The notes beneath the pieces were generated by a model. It had not been told where the DNA came from, searched no databases, and worked only from the letters and a program-made list of their open reading frames with translations. From Eonycteris spelaea (taxonomy: Eukaryota; Chordata; Mammalia; Chiroptera; Pteropodidae): a stretch of DNA of 64,000 nt. The position numbers and the translations under genes are program-made. Each line of letters starts with the position of its first letter. Position 1 is the first letter of the stretch. This document shows, piece by piece, positions 1 to 11,420 of the stretch. The DNA lies in contig PUFA01000312.1 of assembly GCA_003508835.1 (NCBI GenBank), positions 124,001-188,000 of the forward strand. Direction: 5' to 3'.

Positions 1-47
1 GTACTTGGATGGGAGACCACCTAGGAAGACCAGGTGCTGTAGGCGTT
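1..47 (+). pseudogene. 5S rRNA pseudogene, 3' end (cut by window edge)
   Basis: The first 47 bases match the 3' third of vertebrate 5S rRNA, from GTACTTGGATGGGAGACC through GGTGCTGTAGGC, with about five substitutions. An A-rich stretch follows, as expected for a retroposed or dispersed 5S copy. The box C portion of the internal promoter is nearly intact, but box A lies outside the window. It is antisense within an intron of ZNF541. A functional 5S gene is unlikely because of the substitutions and because 5S genes normally sit in tandem arrays. Confidence 0.85.
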
Positions 48-541
48 AAAAATAAGAATAAAAAATAATAAAAAGGGAGTTAAAAAAGGAAAACAGGAGT
101 TACTGCTGTTGCCATAGAAACCAAAATTTCGAAACTCCTGTGCCCTTGTTATCTCCATGCACGTTCCTCATAGGACACAGACTGGTGCTCCTCAGGCAAG
201 CATGCACGGGGGACTCGGAATCCTCCTCGTCAGCCCAGACCGCCACCCCTTCCCCCCAGGCCAAACGCCTCAGGAGGGAGTCAGTAGGTGTTTTGAAACC
301 GCAGGGGTCCAGGCTGCGGATGGCAGCAGCCCTGTCCTCACTGGTGTGAATCTGGGGGTTCAGTAAAGTGACCCATGCAGGGTGGCCTGGGCCCTGGCCA
401 GGGCACTGCGGTGTGAGAGAGCAAGTCCCGGGCTAAGCGCAGGGGACAGCGGCTGGGGCGCATGAGGTGGAGAAGCCAGCCACGGTGGTGACACAGGAAG
501 GTGCCGGCTCCCCACCCCCCCCGCAGGCGCGCACTACGTAC
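48..541. other. ZNF541 intron sequence left of coding exon 3
   Basis: A-rich stretch after the 5S fragment, then GC-moderate unique sequence. No further exon or repeat is recognised. The next ZNF541 exon, completing the second zinc finger, must lie beyond the left edge. Confidence 0.6.
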
Positions 542-785
542 AGGTGGTCCTGCCGCTTGAAGGCCTTGCTGCACACTTTGCAGACGTGCTTCCGCTCCTG
601 GCTGTGCGTCAGGTAGTGCTTGCTGAGGGAGCTGGCGCTGCTGAACACCTTGCCGCAGAGGCTGCAGTCCAGGAGCGCACTCTGCGGGGACGCGTGCTGC
701 CGCTTCCCCTTCCTCGCACTCCCCGAGGCAGCCCTGCCTCCGTCCTCGGTCTCTTTGGGCACTTTAAGCGCGCCCAGCCCCAGGT
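542..785 (-). CDS. ZNF541: ZNF541 coding exon 3 (first C2H2 finger and half of the second)
   Basis: Second coding exon in the window; adds residues 103-183. The acceptor is a pyrimidine tract ending TTTAG at 788-786, and the exon opens with AC, completing the aspartate codon split by the preceding intron (G|AC). The peptide reads DLGLGALKVPKETEDGG, then a basic stretch (RKGKRQ), then a full C2H2 finger, CSLC...HYLTH, with C143, C146, H159 and H163. The second finger starts CKVC (C171, C174), but the exon ends after QDH plus two bases of a leucine codon. Its two histidines are therefore in the next exon, off the window. The donor is CACCT|GTACGT at 542/541. The sequence matches the ZNF541 family closely from memory. 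ZNF541 is a testis-specific nuclear protein reported to work with KCTD19 and HDAC1/2 in meiotic prophase; its ELM2 and SANT domains are not in this window. Confidence 0.92.
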
Positions 786-3700
786 CTAAACAGAGGAGAA
801 AGCGCAGGTTACGGACACCTGGGGAAGTGAAAGCACCCGCAGCTCAGAACCACCGCGGACTTGCGGAGAGTGGGTGAGAGCTCCCTGCGCAGCTTTGCCA
901 GCAGAGAAAGCAGGGCTCAGGGCGGGCTGGGGAGAGAAGGACCCCCACACCCCCCCCACCAGGCCGCGCTGGCAGGAGGCGCCCTGTCTTGGTGCCGCAT
1001 CCCCAAGGCAGCCAGCCTTCTGAAGCTCTCCCAGGGCAGAGGGGCCGAGATAGGCAGGGCTTTGTGACTATCGTCAAGAGCACTCTTGCAAGGTAATCCA
1101 GAATATGTAATCTAAAACCTTAGATAAGCGGGAAGCCTTCCTCCCAGCCAGTTTTAAAAGTAAGTACAGGAACTCAGATTCACCCAGGGTCCGCGGGGAG
1201 GGAGTGGACGCAGCCCCGCTGTCCCTGCTGAGTGGTCAGAAACCTCCCGACATCGACATCGCACAGGAGGGCGCGCGGGGGACCGCGTTAAGGTTTAGAT
1301 GGTCTCCGACACGAGCGTTTGTGATAAAACTGTAGAAAAGTATTTGCTGACACGAAAAGATGCTCACACCACACTACTGAGAAAAAAGCAGCCTGTTGCA
1401 AAATGTGCTAGTCTTAGAGAACGAAAAATAACTTCATTCAGAAAACAGATAGAATGGACTGGTAGGGTTACGGATCATTTTATCTTCCTCTTCTTGTGTG
1501 TGTGTGTGTGTATTTTCCACGTTTCCTGTTTCCTGCGTGGATAAAATGATGAAAGCTATTTTATGGACTATGTCATCGGAGGAAGAGGTGAAGGTTCTGT
1601 GTTGCTCTGAGGGACAGAGCTGGATTCAGTGACAAAAGAGTAAAGGGAGGCCGATGTCAAATCACTAGAGGTGTGAAGGTCACAGACGTGGGCACTCTGC
1701 GGCTTGTGGCCATGCTCTCAGCTCCTGGACTCCCACCGGCACTAGTAGGCAAGGCGCTCAGTAACTGTTGAGCGGATGACTCATCAGAGACTTCTACCTC
1801 TTAGATTGGTCCTCACGATGGATCAGGCTGCATTATGAGACGGCAAGTTTAGAAATCGCCATTGGCCAGGATGCTGCAGAGGTGGCATCCACAAACCCAA
1901 CAGGCCAGGGAAGGTGGGAGGAGGAACTGCACTAAAGGACCGCCAAATGCCAATTTTCTGCGGCTGAGATGCAGCGTGAGAGACAAAGCAGGAAGGAACC
2001 AGACTCTTGTTCCAACTCTGCTTTGGTCGTGGCCATCTGTCCCTTAACTTGCTCGATCTGCATCTTTCCTCCACATGAGAAATTACTGGTGGCAAGTGTC
2101 AATGATTCCAACACTTGAAATGAGGACAAACAGGACTCCCTCAAGGAAACTCCTGGCTCACTAGTTACTTTTAAATGTTCATTAAAGCAACTGTTATAGA
2201 AAAATAAAATACTTGAAAAATTGGCAAGAACACTGAAAAATAGGCAGAGTCCCTGGCCTGAAAGCCACTTGATCTCCCAGAAAGCAGTCTTATAAGACTC
2301 TAAAGCTGCATATTCTCTGACAGGCAAACCTACTTGGAGGAATGTGTTCAAAGAAAACCCCATGTGGAAAAAGTTGTTCACAGAAACACTATAACAATCT
2401 AACGAGCAAGAATATGGTCAAACGATGCAATGGAACTGTTACTATTACCACTAGAGATTCTACCTTCATGTAAGAAAGTGAATTCACTAAGTTTTAAAAC
2501 CTTCGAGTAGAATTATACACTTAATACGACTGCTAAGCCACGTTTTCTGAGTGACTTCACCCATGTTTTAAAAAATCATTGTGTGGGAGCCAGGCTAGGG
2601 ATTTTTCTTGTTATTACTTTTCTTAGTTTTCTTTAATAACTATATATATATTACTTTTCTAATTAAAAAAAATAAGATAAGCAGATGTATTTCCATGGAC
2701 CCGAATTTAAGGTAGAGAAGTGTAAAGAGTTAAAGTTAATGGTTAGTGGATTCCTTTTTAAAAAATAAGATTAAAAAATTCAAGTTTAAAACAGTTTAGG
2801 AAAAGTCAAATTGATGATTTGTAACATTTGGGTGGTGGGGTGTACAGACTCCTGTGAAAATCTGGTGGAAGCTACAATTTTTCTGCCCAGTAAAACATAC
2901 CCATATCTGCATGACCAGCATTTTCCAGGTAATTTCCGTGGCCTGGATGAGACCCAGAATCACCGGACCCACAGGCCTGGCCCAGTGCCTACAACACTGC
3001 AGATGCCCGATGAACCTAGGATTTCACGTTTAGCCACTGTTCCCGCACGGTGATGAGCTGAATGCCCTGTCTACCACACCTCTGTGGAGTGGGGACTCAG
3101 GTTTTGGTGGTGGCCAAAGACAGCCCTTGAGCTACTTACTCCAACCAGCATCGTTATCTGTTTAGTAGGGTGGCTTCAGAGTGGCCCTCTGCGCACGAGC
3201 TGCGGCCACAAGTACCAAAGACCTCCAGCCCGGCTGACCCCGCCAGGTGACCTGCCCAGGGACCTAGCAAGAGGGTCGGAAACAGAAACTGGACGTATCT
3301 TGTGGGGGAAGCCTGAGGGCGAAGGAGGTCTAACCAGGGTCTCTAGCGATTCTGAGAATTCCCGCTTTGCTCCTCCGCTGCTGAAGAGAAAGATTTGGAA
3401 CTGAATCAATGGACTGGCTGAGGTTGGTTCTGACAACATGGATGGGAACAACTGTTATCGCTCCAGTGCTTTACTGTCTACAAAGTGCTTTTACATTCGT
3501 TTCTTCTTTCGCCTCTTACCGCTGTCACTCTGGGCTGGGGGTTGAGGGGACAGGGGGATTATCATGGTCTGACTTTATGGGTGAGGATGCTTGGAGAGGT
3601 TCGACAACCGAGAAGCAGATCATTCTGGAAATGCGAAGAGTATCAGCAATGCGGTGATGGGTGGAAAAGTCCCCCGCGAACCTGAAGGTCTGCTCGCGCC

Positions 3701-3920
3701 ATGCGGGAGGACAGGACAGATCCCCAGCACCCGAGTATGTCAACATTACTTCCTGACATCAGAGTTCTGTCTCCTTGACTAGGAACTTGGGAACAATTCC
3801 CAAGGAGGAAAAAAGTAACTCTTCCCCTATTTACCTGTGGAAGAGACGTATTCCTAACTGATCCATACAGACATGACTCCAGCTGCCCACCGGCCCTCGG
3901 ACCCCGGTGGACAGCCTCAC
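786..3920 (-). other. ZNF541: ZNF541 intron 2
   Basis: Intron between the two recognised coding exons, with GT at 3920-3919 (GTGAGG) and AG at 787-786. It contains a short (TG)n run near 1495-1513 and an AT-rich stretch at about 2570-2800. The rest is unique sequence without a repeat family I can name. Open frames here (for example 149 codons at 1932-2381, minus) show no recognisable domain. Confidence 0.8.
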
Positions 3921-4326
3921 CTTGCAAGGATGTCTGAGACTCTGGGTCGGCATACTCCTCCAGCAGCTTCATGGAGTCGCTGTCCTTCCCCGAGTAGAGG
4001 GACAGGGCATCCAAGTTGTCCTCCAGCACCTCATTGGGCACCTCGGGCGTTGGGAGACTGGAGTCCAGGTCCAAGCCACTCAGGCCGGCATAGAGCAGGT
4101 CTCGCGTACTAGGGCCCAGATCCCGGTTGAGGGTGTCACTACAGTTGAGTCCCTGGCTCTCGGAAAACGAAGGGAGATGCATCTCTGATGGAAGGGCACC
4201 CTCATCCCCAAGGCCATATTGGTCCATGGCTCTCTGCTGCCCGGTCCTGACCAAAAGCTACTCCCCAGACGAGCAAAGCCGCGTATGGAGCCGGGTGCCG
4301 GGACCGCCCTTGGTAGCGTCTAATTC
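3921..4326 (-). CDS. ZNF541: ZNF541 exon 2, with the translation start
   Basis: Exon with a short 5' UTR (4326-4228) and the first 102 codons plus one base. The start is the ATG at 4227-4225 in a strong context (GCCATGG); the protein begins MDQYGLGDEGALPSEMH, as in other mammalian ZNF541 proteins. A longer frame upstream begins only at a TTG and is not used here. The peptide is acidic and serine/leucine-rich, with no classical domain. The acceptor is a strong pyrimidine tract ending CTTTTCAG at 4327, so a non-coding first exon lies further upstream at higher coordinates. The donor CTTGCAAG|GTGAGG is at 3921/3920, and the frame continues exactly into the exon at 785-542. Coding is intact over this stretch with no frameshift. 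Confidence 0.92.
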
Positions 4327-4365
4327 CTGAAAAGGAGCAAAGAAAAATTAACATTATAAGTTGGT

Positions 4366-4560
4366 GATGTGGCGTGGTGGCTAGATCAGGGACTTGCAAC
4401 CAGACAGACCTGAATACGCGTCTGTTCTCTGCCTCTGAACAGCCATGTGACCCTGGGCAAGTCACTTAAGTTCCATGAGCCCAGTTTCATCTGTAAATTG
4501 GGCATAAGAGTAATTCTATCATAAGGTAGTTGTAAGGAATAAGTGAAAGGACTTCTGGCA
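4366..4560 (+). repeat. MIR SINE
   Basis: Shows the MIR order: a GGTGGCTAGATCAG-type start, CCTGAATAC, the core GTGACCCTGGGCAAGTCACTTAA, then TTTCATCTGTAAATTGGG and a ...GTAAGGAATAAGTGAAAGG tail. Lies in ZNF541 intron 1, antisense to the gene. Confidence 0.85.
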
Positions 4561-5529
4561 ACACGGAGGACTGAACTGACCTCTTTCTCCATGTATAAAG
4601 ACAATATAATATCGAACTGTCCAGTTTCTCAACCAAAAAGGCTCTTCTCACTAAGCACAGCGTTTTCAAAGTGCAGCCACTGCAGGGCGCGTACCATCGC
4701 CTCGCCCCTTCCCGGGACGAGCAGCGTCACGCTGTCTGGCCGCACCCCACCTTCCTCATCCGTGCATCTGCCGACGGGCATTTGGTTGTTTCCATTTTTG
4801 GCTATTACGAATAATTCTGTCCACACCTGGACATTTATTTACTCAACGCTGATGACTCCATGACGGTGCATCTAGTGGCTCCCAGAATAACTGGCATTTG
4901 GGCCTAGACTCCTGGGTGGCAGTTCCCGCTGTTTCTCTATTTCGTGTAAGGAACAGCTGCGCCCTCGTTCCGCACGGTGCCTGCGTGTCCGCGCGCAGAG
5001 CCCACTGGGGGAGCTCAAATGAGAGGCTGAACACAGGTCCGCGACCCTGTACCGCAACTCTGGGATCCGAGCGAGTTTCAGAGTTCAGAATCTGGGAGAT
5101 TTAGAAGGGTAAATCCATGCATGTGCCATATTTTAAGTCACCCCGTTATTTCTGCATCGACACCTATGACTACACAGGGTCAGAGGAGTAAATAACGATT
5201 AAAAGGAGCGACGTGTGAGTTCAGGTCTGGCCACCAAACGAAGTTGGAGATGCCTCAACGTTCTCCAAGATTTGGGGGTTTCTAAAGTGCAAAGAAGGGA
5301 GTGTGGGCTGTAAAAGGTTATATATTCTGAGGCAAAAGGAATTTCTCTGTCAATTCTAAAGTTTCTTCCACAGTGCTGCTCTAAACTGCTTTCGGCACTC
5401 CAGGGGCAAAGAACCCATTTCTTCATCTCCCAGTAACAAAAACGAGCTAACAACACATAAAGCATTATTTAAAATTAGTAAGAAGGGATATTTTGTAAAA
5501 TAAAATGCTGAGCACCTTCTCCTTGCCAC
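4561..5529. other. Unassigned sequence (putative ZNF541 intron 1)
   Basis: I see no exon or repeat family here. GC is moderate. A few CpG-containing patches at 4680-4780 and 4920-5080 are too sparse to call an island. Confidence 0.4.
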
Positions 5530-5725
5530 GTATCACACCAAGAGCGCCATCTGCATTAATCGAATCACGCATCACAGCAACCCAGAAGTCAGTTCCACTG
5601 TCGCTCCCGTCTTGCAGAGCAGGAAAGGGACTCTGAGAGGCGATTTGTTCGAAGCAGCATACCTAACGAGTAGTTGAGCCAGATCTCAACCAGATATTCT
5701 GAACCTAGAGCTGGAGTTCTTACCT
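5530..5725 (-). repeat. MIR SINE, divergent
   Basis: Reverse MIR order: ATCACAGCAACCC, then GCAGAGCAGGAAAGGGACTCTGAGAGG, and an ending like ...CTCAACCAGATATTCTGAACC. Weakly preserved. Confidence 0.6.
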
Positions 5726-6997
5726 ACTACCAATTACTGATGGCCTAAAACTGCACTGTAGACTGCGCTGAGCCAGTTAAACCAAAAAACAGAAAAAATG
5801 CTGGGGGGAGCATGACAGTCTCTGGATTGCCAGTGCCCCCAACCTGCTCCTCCCACAGTCCTGGAAAACGCCCTGGTCTGGTCGCACCTCGGGCAGCCCA
5901 GCCAGGAGTCCGAGGGCCGCTCTTCGATATTTACATCCTTTTCCAGACAGTAAGGCAAACTCCCCCTTCAGCCAATATTGAATTTGCTCTTGTTCTGTCA
6001 ACAGAGCAACTCAATTCAACAAGTTTTAGCACCTTCTGTGTACAGAGCTCCCTTTCTGTCCCCGTGGGGCAGGGTTTGTGGTCCCTGGAACCTGATAAAC
6101 ATTCCAAGGGTCCAAGTACTCTTTCCAAGAATGTTATGGTTTTGTGTTTTCATTTTGGAAACAATCTCAAAGAAGAAAGTCAGTGTATCTGGATGATTGG
6201 ATTACCACCTTATATCCCAGGCCCACCATTTGGTTTCAATGCTCAGGGCATGTTTACAACTGCACACATGCTAAAAAGGACAACTGTAATCGCCACAGGC
6301 CTGCAAGAAGAGGCTAGAGATGGATTTAGCTCATAATAATGCCTTTGGGCTCAAATGAAAGACAACAGACATCATGGTACAAATGGAGGTTTTGCTGCAG
6401 TTCAAACAGAGAAAATGAATGGGTGAGCTGAGAACTCACAGGGCCTGCTGCATACCAAGGGCACAGTGTGGCAGCCTGCAAAGGTTTGGCTTCATAGAAG
6501 CACTTAAGTGTCATGTTTGCGATCGGAATTACACTAGTTTGGTTGCTTTGTTTGTATTTAATTTGCAAACCCAATTTCGGCTCTCCAGTGGCACAGGAAC
6601 TGTAAGCTTTAAGACCATATGCCTTGCTTTATCATCATTTATTTATGCCTTGCTTAATAGTCTAAAAAACTATTTGAGTCAACACTGGGGATCCAACACA
6701 ATTTTAATTTTTTTCTTTTAAGAAAAGCCCATCCGTCCAGGACTGGAGAGAGCAGGAAAATGGGCTTCTCCTGTGAAATGCAACAATCTCTTGGAAAAAG
6801 CAGCTGCCATTGGGTTCTACATGGCAGCATTAAGCCTACAATTAGATAAAGGATTGTTTGAGAGAAGAGGGGAAACAATCCGAATACATCTACCTGGTCT
6901 ACAAAGCTGTTTTATGTGGCCTACGATAAATGTAAACATTTTTCAGTTAGTTAGCAAGTTGAAAAAAAAATCTGTCAGAGCTCTTTTGGCCAGAGCG
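5726..6997. other. Unassigned sequence
   Basis: No recognised gene or repeat. A 174-codon open frame (5812-6336, +) has no domain signature and low-complexity composition; it is not called. Parts such as AATTCAACAAGTTTTAGCACC resemble a common mammalian interspersed repeat too diverged to name. Confidence 0.4.
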
Positions 6998-7180
6998 CCA
7001 CTGTCCAGAACTTTCTGTGCAGACGGAGACGTTCTAAATCTGTACTGTCCATGGACAGCCTCTAGTGACAGTAGCTAATGAGTACCAGAAGTGCACTTGG
7101 TGCAACTGGGAAACTGAATTCTTTATTTAATTTTAATTAAATTTAAAATCGCATAGCTACAAATGGCTAGTGGCAGCTCT
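6998..7180. mobile_element. hAT-type non-autonomous DNA transposon fossil
   Basis: Carries the family phrases CACTGTCCAGAACTTTCTG near the left end and GCTACAAATGGCTAGTGGC near the right, around an AT-rich middle (TTTAATTTTAATTAAATTT). This matches the common mammalian hAT element with ends of CTGTCCAATAG...GGCTAGTGGC type. Exact family not named. Confidence 0.55.
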
Positions 7181-7309
7181 AGAGAGTTCTCATTAAACTA
7201 AGGCTCTGCAACATCTATTTAAAAATCTGAGGATGTGTCCACACTGAGTCCACATTCTTACAAAGCGATGACTGGCTGGATCTGAGAAGCTGCAGCTGCC
7301 TTTGGAGAG

Positions 7310-7745
7310 CGCATGAGCCCTCTGGTTTGCCTCAGTCCCCACCACTCCCTATTCCCTCCCACCCACGCACTTCACTAGTTCCTGTGCCTTGCCAGGCCCC
7401 GAGACATCTGAGTTTAGGACCCTAATCTGTGCAGGGAAACCTTGACCGACCAACCTCTCTTTGCTCAGCCTTACCAAATGCAATCCTTCTAGAGCAGGCC
7501 AGACACCCCTCCACTACGCCCTCGATGCAGCGAAATCTGAGATCACTTCTCCCACCTCGGAACTCTGTCTGAAGCGCCTGTCTGACAACCCACTTCACAC
7601 TTACCTCAGACAGTCTCAGAACCTAATGATCTTTCAGGTTCTTCAGTTTTCCCTAGACTACAATGTAAGCTCCGGGATAGCTGTGACTCTTCCTTATGTG
7701 TCTACACTTCTCACGGCATCTTGCCTGGCACAGGACTCTGGCTAA
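7310..7745 (+). repeat. L2-like LINE fragment
   Basis: Phrases such as CTACAATGTAAGCTCCGGGA followed by CTTGCCTGGCACAGGACTCTGG resemble the 3' end of L2. The 5' limit is uncertain. Confidence 0.45.
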
Positions 7746-8284
7746 AGAAGGCTCAAGCATCCCTCTCCTCGACCAGTCGTGGGTTCCACTGGACCACCTC
7801 TTCTCCTCTTTAAAAAGTCCCAACCTGGTGTTCTATCAGCCTTTTTTCCCCAAGCGCCACCTTTCCCTGTCCCTCTCTGCACCAGTGTCACCAGGGAGAG
7901 TGATCAGTCTGAATATCAGGCGTTGGGAGCTAGGAAACAGGACATATGCGGCTTTTACCCTAGCTATGCAAATTATTTCTTTATTTTCCCACTGCAAACA
8001 TTATGGCAAACTAGAGGCCTGTTTTGTTTGGTTTACGCAGTGGTTTTTAAAATTGTATTAATCGCCAACACTTTTTTTTTTAATGGGAAGATTTCAACTA
8101 AATATGTGGATTTCTGGCTTCTCTTGAAAATTTTAGATTTGATATTCCCTGATAGTTATTGACAGGACAGAGCTGAGGGACATCTGCCATCTCTAGAGAG
8201 GACTTTGGCCTCCAGTTCGCATAGTCCTCACTTATGTCCCCATCTGGCCCTATCATAATCATCGTTATAACAATGACAGCAGCA
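7746..8284. other. Unassigned sequence
   Basis: AT-rich from about 7950. A 9-T run lies near 8071-8081. No gene or named repeat seen. Confidence 0.4.
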
Positions 8285-8505
8285 AAACTTTACTGATGCC
8301 AGGTGCTGTTGTAATCATTTATATGTCATTTCATTTAATTGCCACCACACTCCCTTTGAGGCACATACTATAACCCTATTTTACTAATGAGGTAAACAAA
8401 ATCCAGAGAAGTTAAGTAACTTGTCCAAAATCAAGGTTAGGATTCAACCCCGGGCGTCTGACTTCAAAGCCCTCACGCTTAAGCACGTCACTCTGCTATG
8501 ACTAC
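8285..8505 (-). repeat. MIR SINE
   Basis: Good full-length reverse MIR: CTGATGCCAGGTGCTGTT, ATTTTACTAATGAGG, AGAAGTTAAGTAACTTGTCC, GGATTCAACCCCGGGCGTC and CGTCACTCTGCTATGACTAC in order. Confidence 0.85.
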
Positions 8506-8770
8506 GCTTGAGACTGGACTCCTGTCCTAATTCTGCACCTACGTTCTTAAGTTGAAGGCTCCCTCATCCTGCCATGTCATCAATACATAATTTTAAGTAG
8601 AAGTTAGCTCATTTCCTCTGATCGCTCAGAGAAATACCTGGAGATCAGAAAGCTACGACTATGCATTCTAGGGAACAGTCACACGAGGAATTAACTAAAT
8701 GAGGAAAAGAGACATCAAAGCGTCTCACTCCAAAAGCTGATCCTAGCAGAAAATGCAAATAAGCATTAGA

Positions 8771-9298
8771 TCTAGAAGAGCAGTTTTCATAGTGAAGAGG
8801 ATGTGGGGTCCTCAGGTGGGGGCGCCTGGGGTCCTCAAGAGTCTTTCAGGACACCCGCAAGGTCAAAAAGTTTTTCATAGCAATATTCAGGTTATCTGCC
8901 TTTTTCACTCTCAGTGAACCTTTTGGGAGGCGATTGGACATATTGCAAGAGGCTGAATGTAGAAGCAGATCTGAGAATTCAGATGACTAAAAATGTCAAA
9001 TAACACCACTATTCTCACTGCATTTTTTTTGTCATTGCATTTTTGTATTTATTCTCACTAAATTTTTTGTTCTCTAAAATATTCTCAATAAAAATCTCAA
9101 TTACGTTACTATATAATGGGCGTATTATCACTATTTTTAAATAAATAAAACACTTTAAAGGTGTATTGGTTTAAACTTCTAATACAAAAATATCAGCAGA
9201 TATACTTCAAATGCACGAAAGCCCTTCGAGGTCTTCAGTGATTTTTAAAGGTAATGGGGTCTTAAAACCTAAAAGTTTAAGAAATGCTGCTCTAAAGA
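8771..9298. mobile_element. hAT-Charlie/Arthur-type DNA transposon fossil (~510 bp)
   Basis: Starts CAGTTTTCATAGTG at 8781 and ends AAGAAATGCTG at 9289, an imperfect terminal inverted repeat of hAT type. Inside are the family phrases GGGGTCCTCAAGAG and CTTTCAGGACACCCGCAAGG on the left, and AATGGGGTCTTAAAACC on the right, with an AT-rich middle that has no coding frame. Possible degenerate 8-bp flanks are TCTAGAAG (left) and TCTAAAGA (right). Confidence 0.6.
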
Positions 9299-10689
9299 GA
9301 AAAGGTCCTGCATGAACCCAAGTGAGTGTATTTCTGTGTATGCCGGTCTACCACAGAAAGAAGCCCCAAATTCCAAACTGGTGGCCGGCAGGCTTTGTAA
9401 GGACCCCACACTGTCTCTAAACACTTATTCAACTCATCATCAGTATTTAAAGATCAAAAGGTTTCACGCAAAGACAGTGTTCTGGTCTCTTAGGAAAAAA
9501 TGGAGTTCTCGCAACACTATCCACATAGCCATTTTCACAGGCTGGCATCACTGGCTGGCATCACTCAGATGGGGCACAGGCTTTCTGGTTCATCACACTC
9601 AGGGTCTTTAGCTGCCCTGTAGGTATCTAAGTTGCCACCCTGAGCTAGAGAAGGAAAAAGCATTTTGCAATAAACAATGAAACATACAGCAATCTAATAA
9701 ATGCCTGCATTCCTCCAGTCAATACATCCGATAAATAACACTTTTCCTTATGTGACTTCCCAAGGCAACAACTGATAATAGTCTCCCCACTGGTATGAAG
9801 ACTATTGGAGTTGACCAGAAACCCTTCTGAGGAAAGAAAGGAATCCATCTGACAAAGCAGGTGTCTTTGGACAAGTGCAAAGGGAGGAAACTCACCAGAA
9901 AAGGAGCAAGTGAGTGAGTGAGTGAATCTCCAAGTAACAGGAGGGCCCAGGTTAGGCCTCACAGGGAGGGGCGTTCAGATGACAGTCAGACCACTGGGTA
10001 TTTCCTCCTGGAACTCTGGGTGTTAAGTTCAGGACACCCAGTCAACTTCTTTAGCCCTGAAAGCAGGTAGTGGAAAGGAAGAGGCAGTCAGATCGTGGGT
10101 CCCCAAGAAGCAAAGACACAAGTATGAAACTGGGGGAGATGGGCAATTTTTGGAGAAGGAAGGAAGCAATTCTAAACTGGGGGTAATCTAGGTGGAAAAA
10201 GGGTGTTCTGTTGTTAAGGGAAAGTTATTTTTTCTTTCTTTTCCTTATTTTTACAGGAGAAGCACCCTGGAGGGTTTTGCTGGGAGAAGCCTAATTAGGT
10301 GATGAAAAGGGATTTTTGTTGGAGTTGGGGAAGAGGGTTGGAAAAATAAATATTTGATGAGAAATTGGAAAGACTGAGTTGGTTTGTTATCAGTGGAAAG
10401 ATATTCCCAAAAGGGGACTCTTGGTGGAAAGAAAGAATTTTTGCTAAAAAGCGATTCTGAATGGAGGAAAAATCTGGGGCAAAAAATATATAGGTTTTTT
10501 TTTGTTGTTTTTTTGTTTTTTGCTAGAGGAAGTTCCTAAAAGGAGGGGGAGGTGGGTAACCAAGGAAGATAGGAGAGATATTTGTTCCTGCTGGAATATC
10601 CTAAAAAGAAGGGAGGACGATTCAAGAGAAAAGAGGATTTTTAGCAGAAAGGGCCTGGAAGTGGAGGGCGAATGCAAGGATGAGCTGCA
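9299..10689. other. Unassigned sequence upstream of the CpG island
   Basis: No gene call. Contains an exact 13-bp tandem duplication (GGCTGGCATCACT twice, 9540-9565), a purine-rich stretch at 10060-10690 and a T-rich run near 10495-10520. Confidence 0.4.
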
Positions 10690-11157
10690 GAAAGTGTGGA
10701 GGTCGGGTAAGGCCCGCGGCGCGAGCTGGGGAGCTGCGAGGGAGCAGTTGGGGCCTGGGGGCGGGGTAGGAAAGAAAAGGGGGTGCAGCGGGCCAGGGGC
10801 CCCGTAAGAGAATATTCTCCAAGGGGGAAAGGGCTGCGGGGGTGCAGCGGGTTCCGGAGCTGTTGGGGTGCAGAAGGTGCGTGCGTGACACAGGACGAAG
10901 GACGCCCGCCGCGCCTGCTGCGCCCCTCGAAAGCGAGATGGCCCCCGGAAAAATATATATAAACGATTTCGGTTTTAAAAGGGGGGAGGGGTTGAAATAC
11001 GAGGAAGGGGCGGGAAAGGGGCGATGAGGAGGAAGGGGAGGCGGCAGGGTTAGCAGCAACCGGGTTTTACCCGCTCCCGGGGGCTCGCGCGCCGGGCCTC
11101 GCGCCTCGCGGGCCTCCCAGCAGCCTCCGCTTGTCGCGCGCCGCCCGCCGGCAGGCC

Positions 11158-11333
11158 GCGCACGCGCAGGCCGGCTCGCCCCCGGAGCGCCGCGCTCCCC
11201 CGCGGCGCGTGCGCGCGCGCGTGGCCGCAGGCCTCCTCGCGCCACCCAGGGCGACCGCGCGCGCGCCTCGAGCCGCCCGGGCTCCCAGCGCGTGCCTCTG
11301 GACCGCGCGGCCTCGGCGTCTCCGCGCACGCGC
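11158..11333. promoter_or_regulatory. Two NRF1-like palindromes
   Basis: GCGCACGCGC occurs at 11158-11167 and again at 11324-11333, each one base from the NRF1 consensus GCGCATGCGC. NRF1 sites are typical of TATA-less CpG promoters. Binding is inferred from the motif only. Confidence 0.5.
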
Positions 11334-11410
11334 GGAGGGGCGGAGCCGCGCGGGGGCGGGGCCGGGCGCGGTCAGGTGACCGGCAGCGAGCGGGAAAGGA
11401 GGCGGTTGGT

Positions 11411-11420
11411 CGCCATCTTG
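11411..11420 (-). promoter_or_regulatory. YY1-like core promoter element
   Basis: CGCCATCTTG on the plus strand reads CAAGATGGCG on the minus strand, a close match to YY1 downstream-of-TSS elements. Such sites often sit just inside the transcribed region in the AAGATGGCG orientation, which would favour minus-strand initiation near 11430. Confidence 0.5.

Noticed and set aside
1932..2381. 149-codon minus-strand frame in ZNF541 intron 2
   Set aside because: No recognisable domain, no match to ZNF541, and the intron is already explained by good flanking splice sites.
4227..4254. N-terminal extension of ZNF541 upstream of MDQYG
   Set aside because: The extension begins only at a TTG codon, while ATG 4227 is in a strong context and matches the known family start.
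5812..6336. 174-codon plus-strand frame
   Set aside because: No domain or family similarity recognised; consistent with chance in moderately GC-rich sequence.
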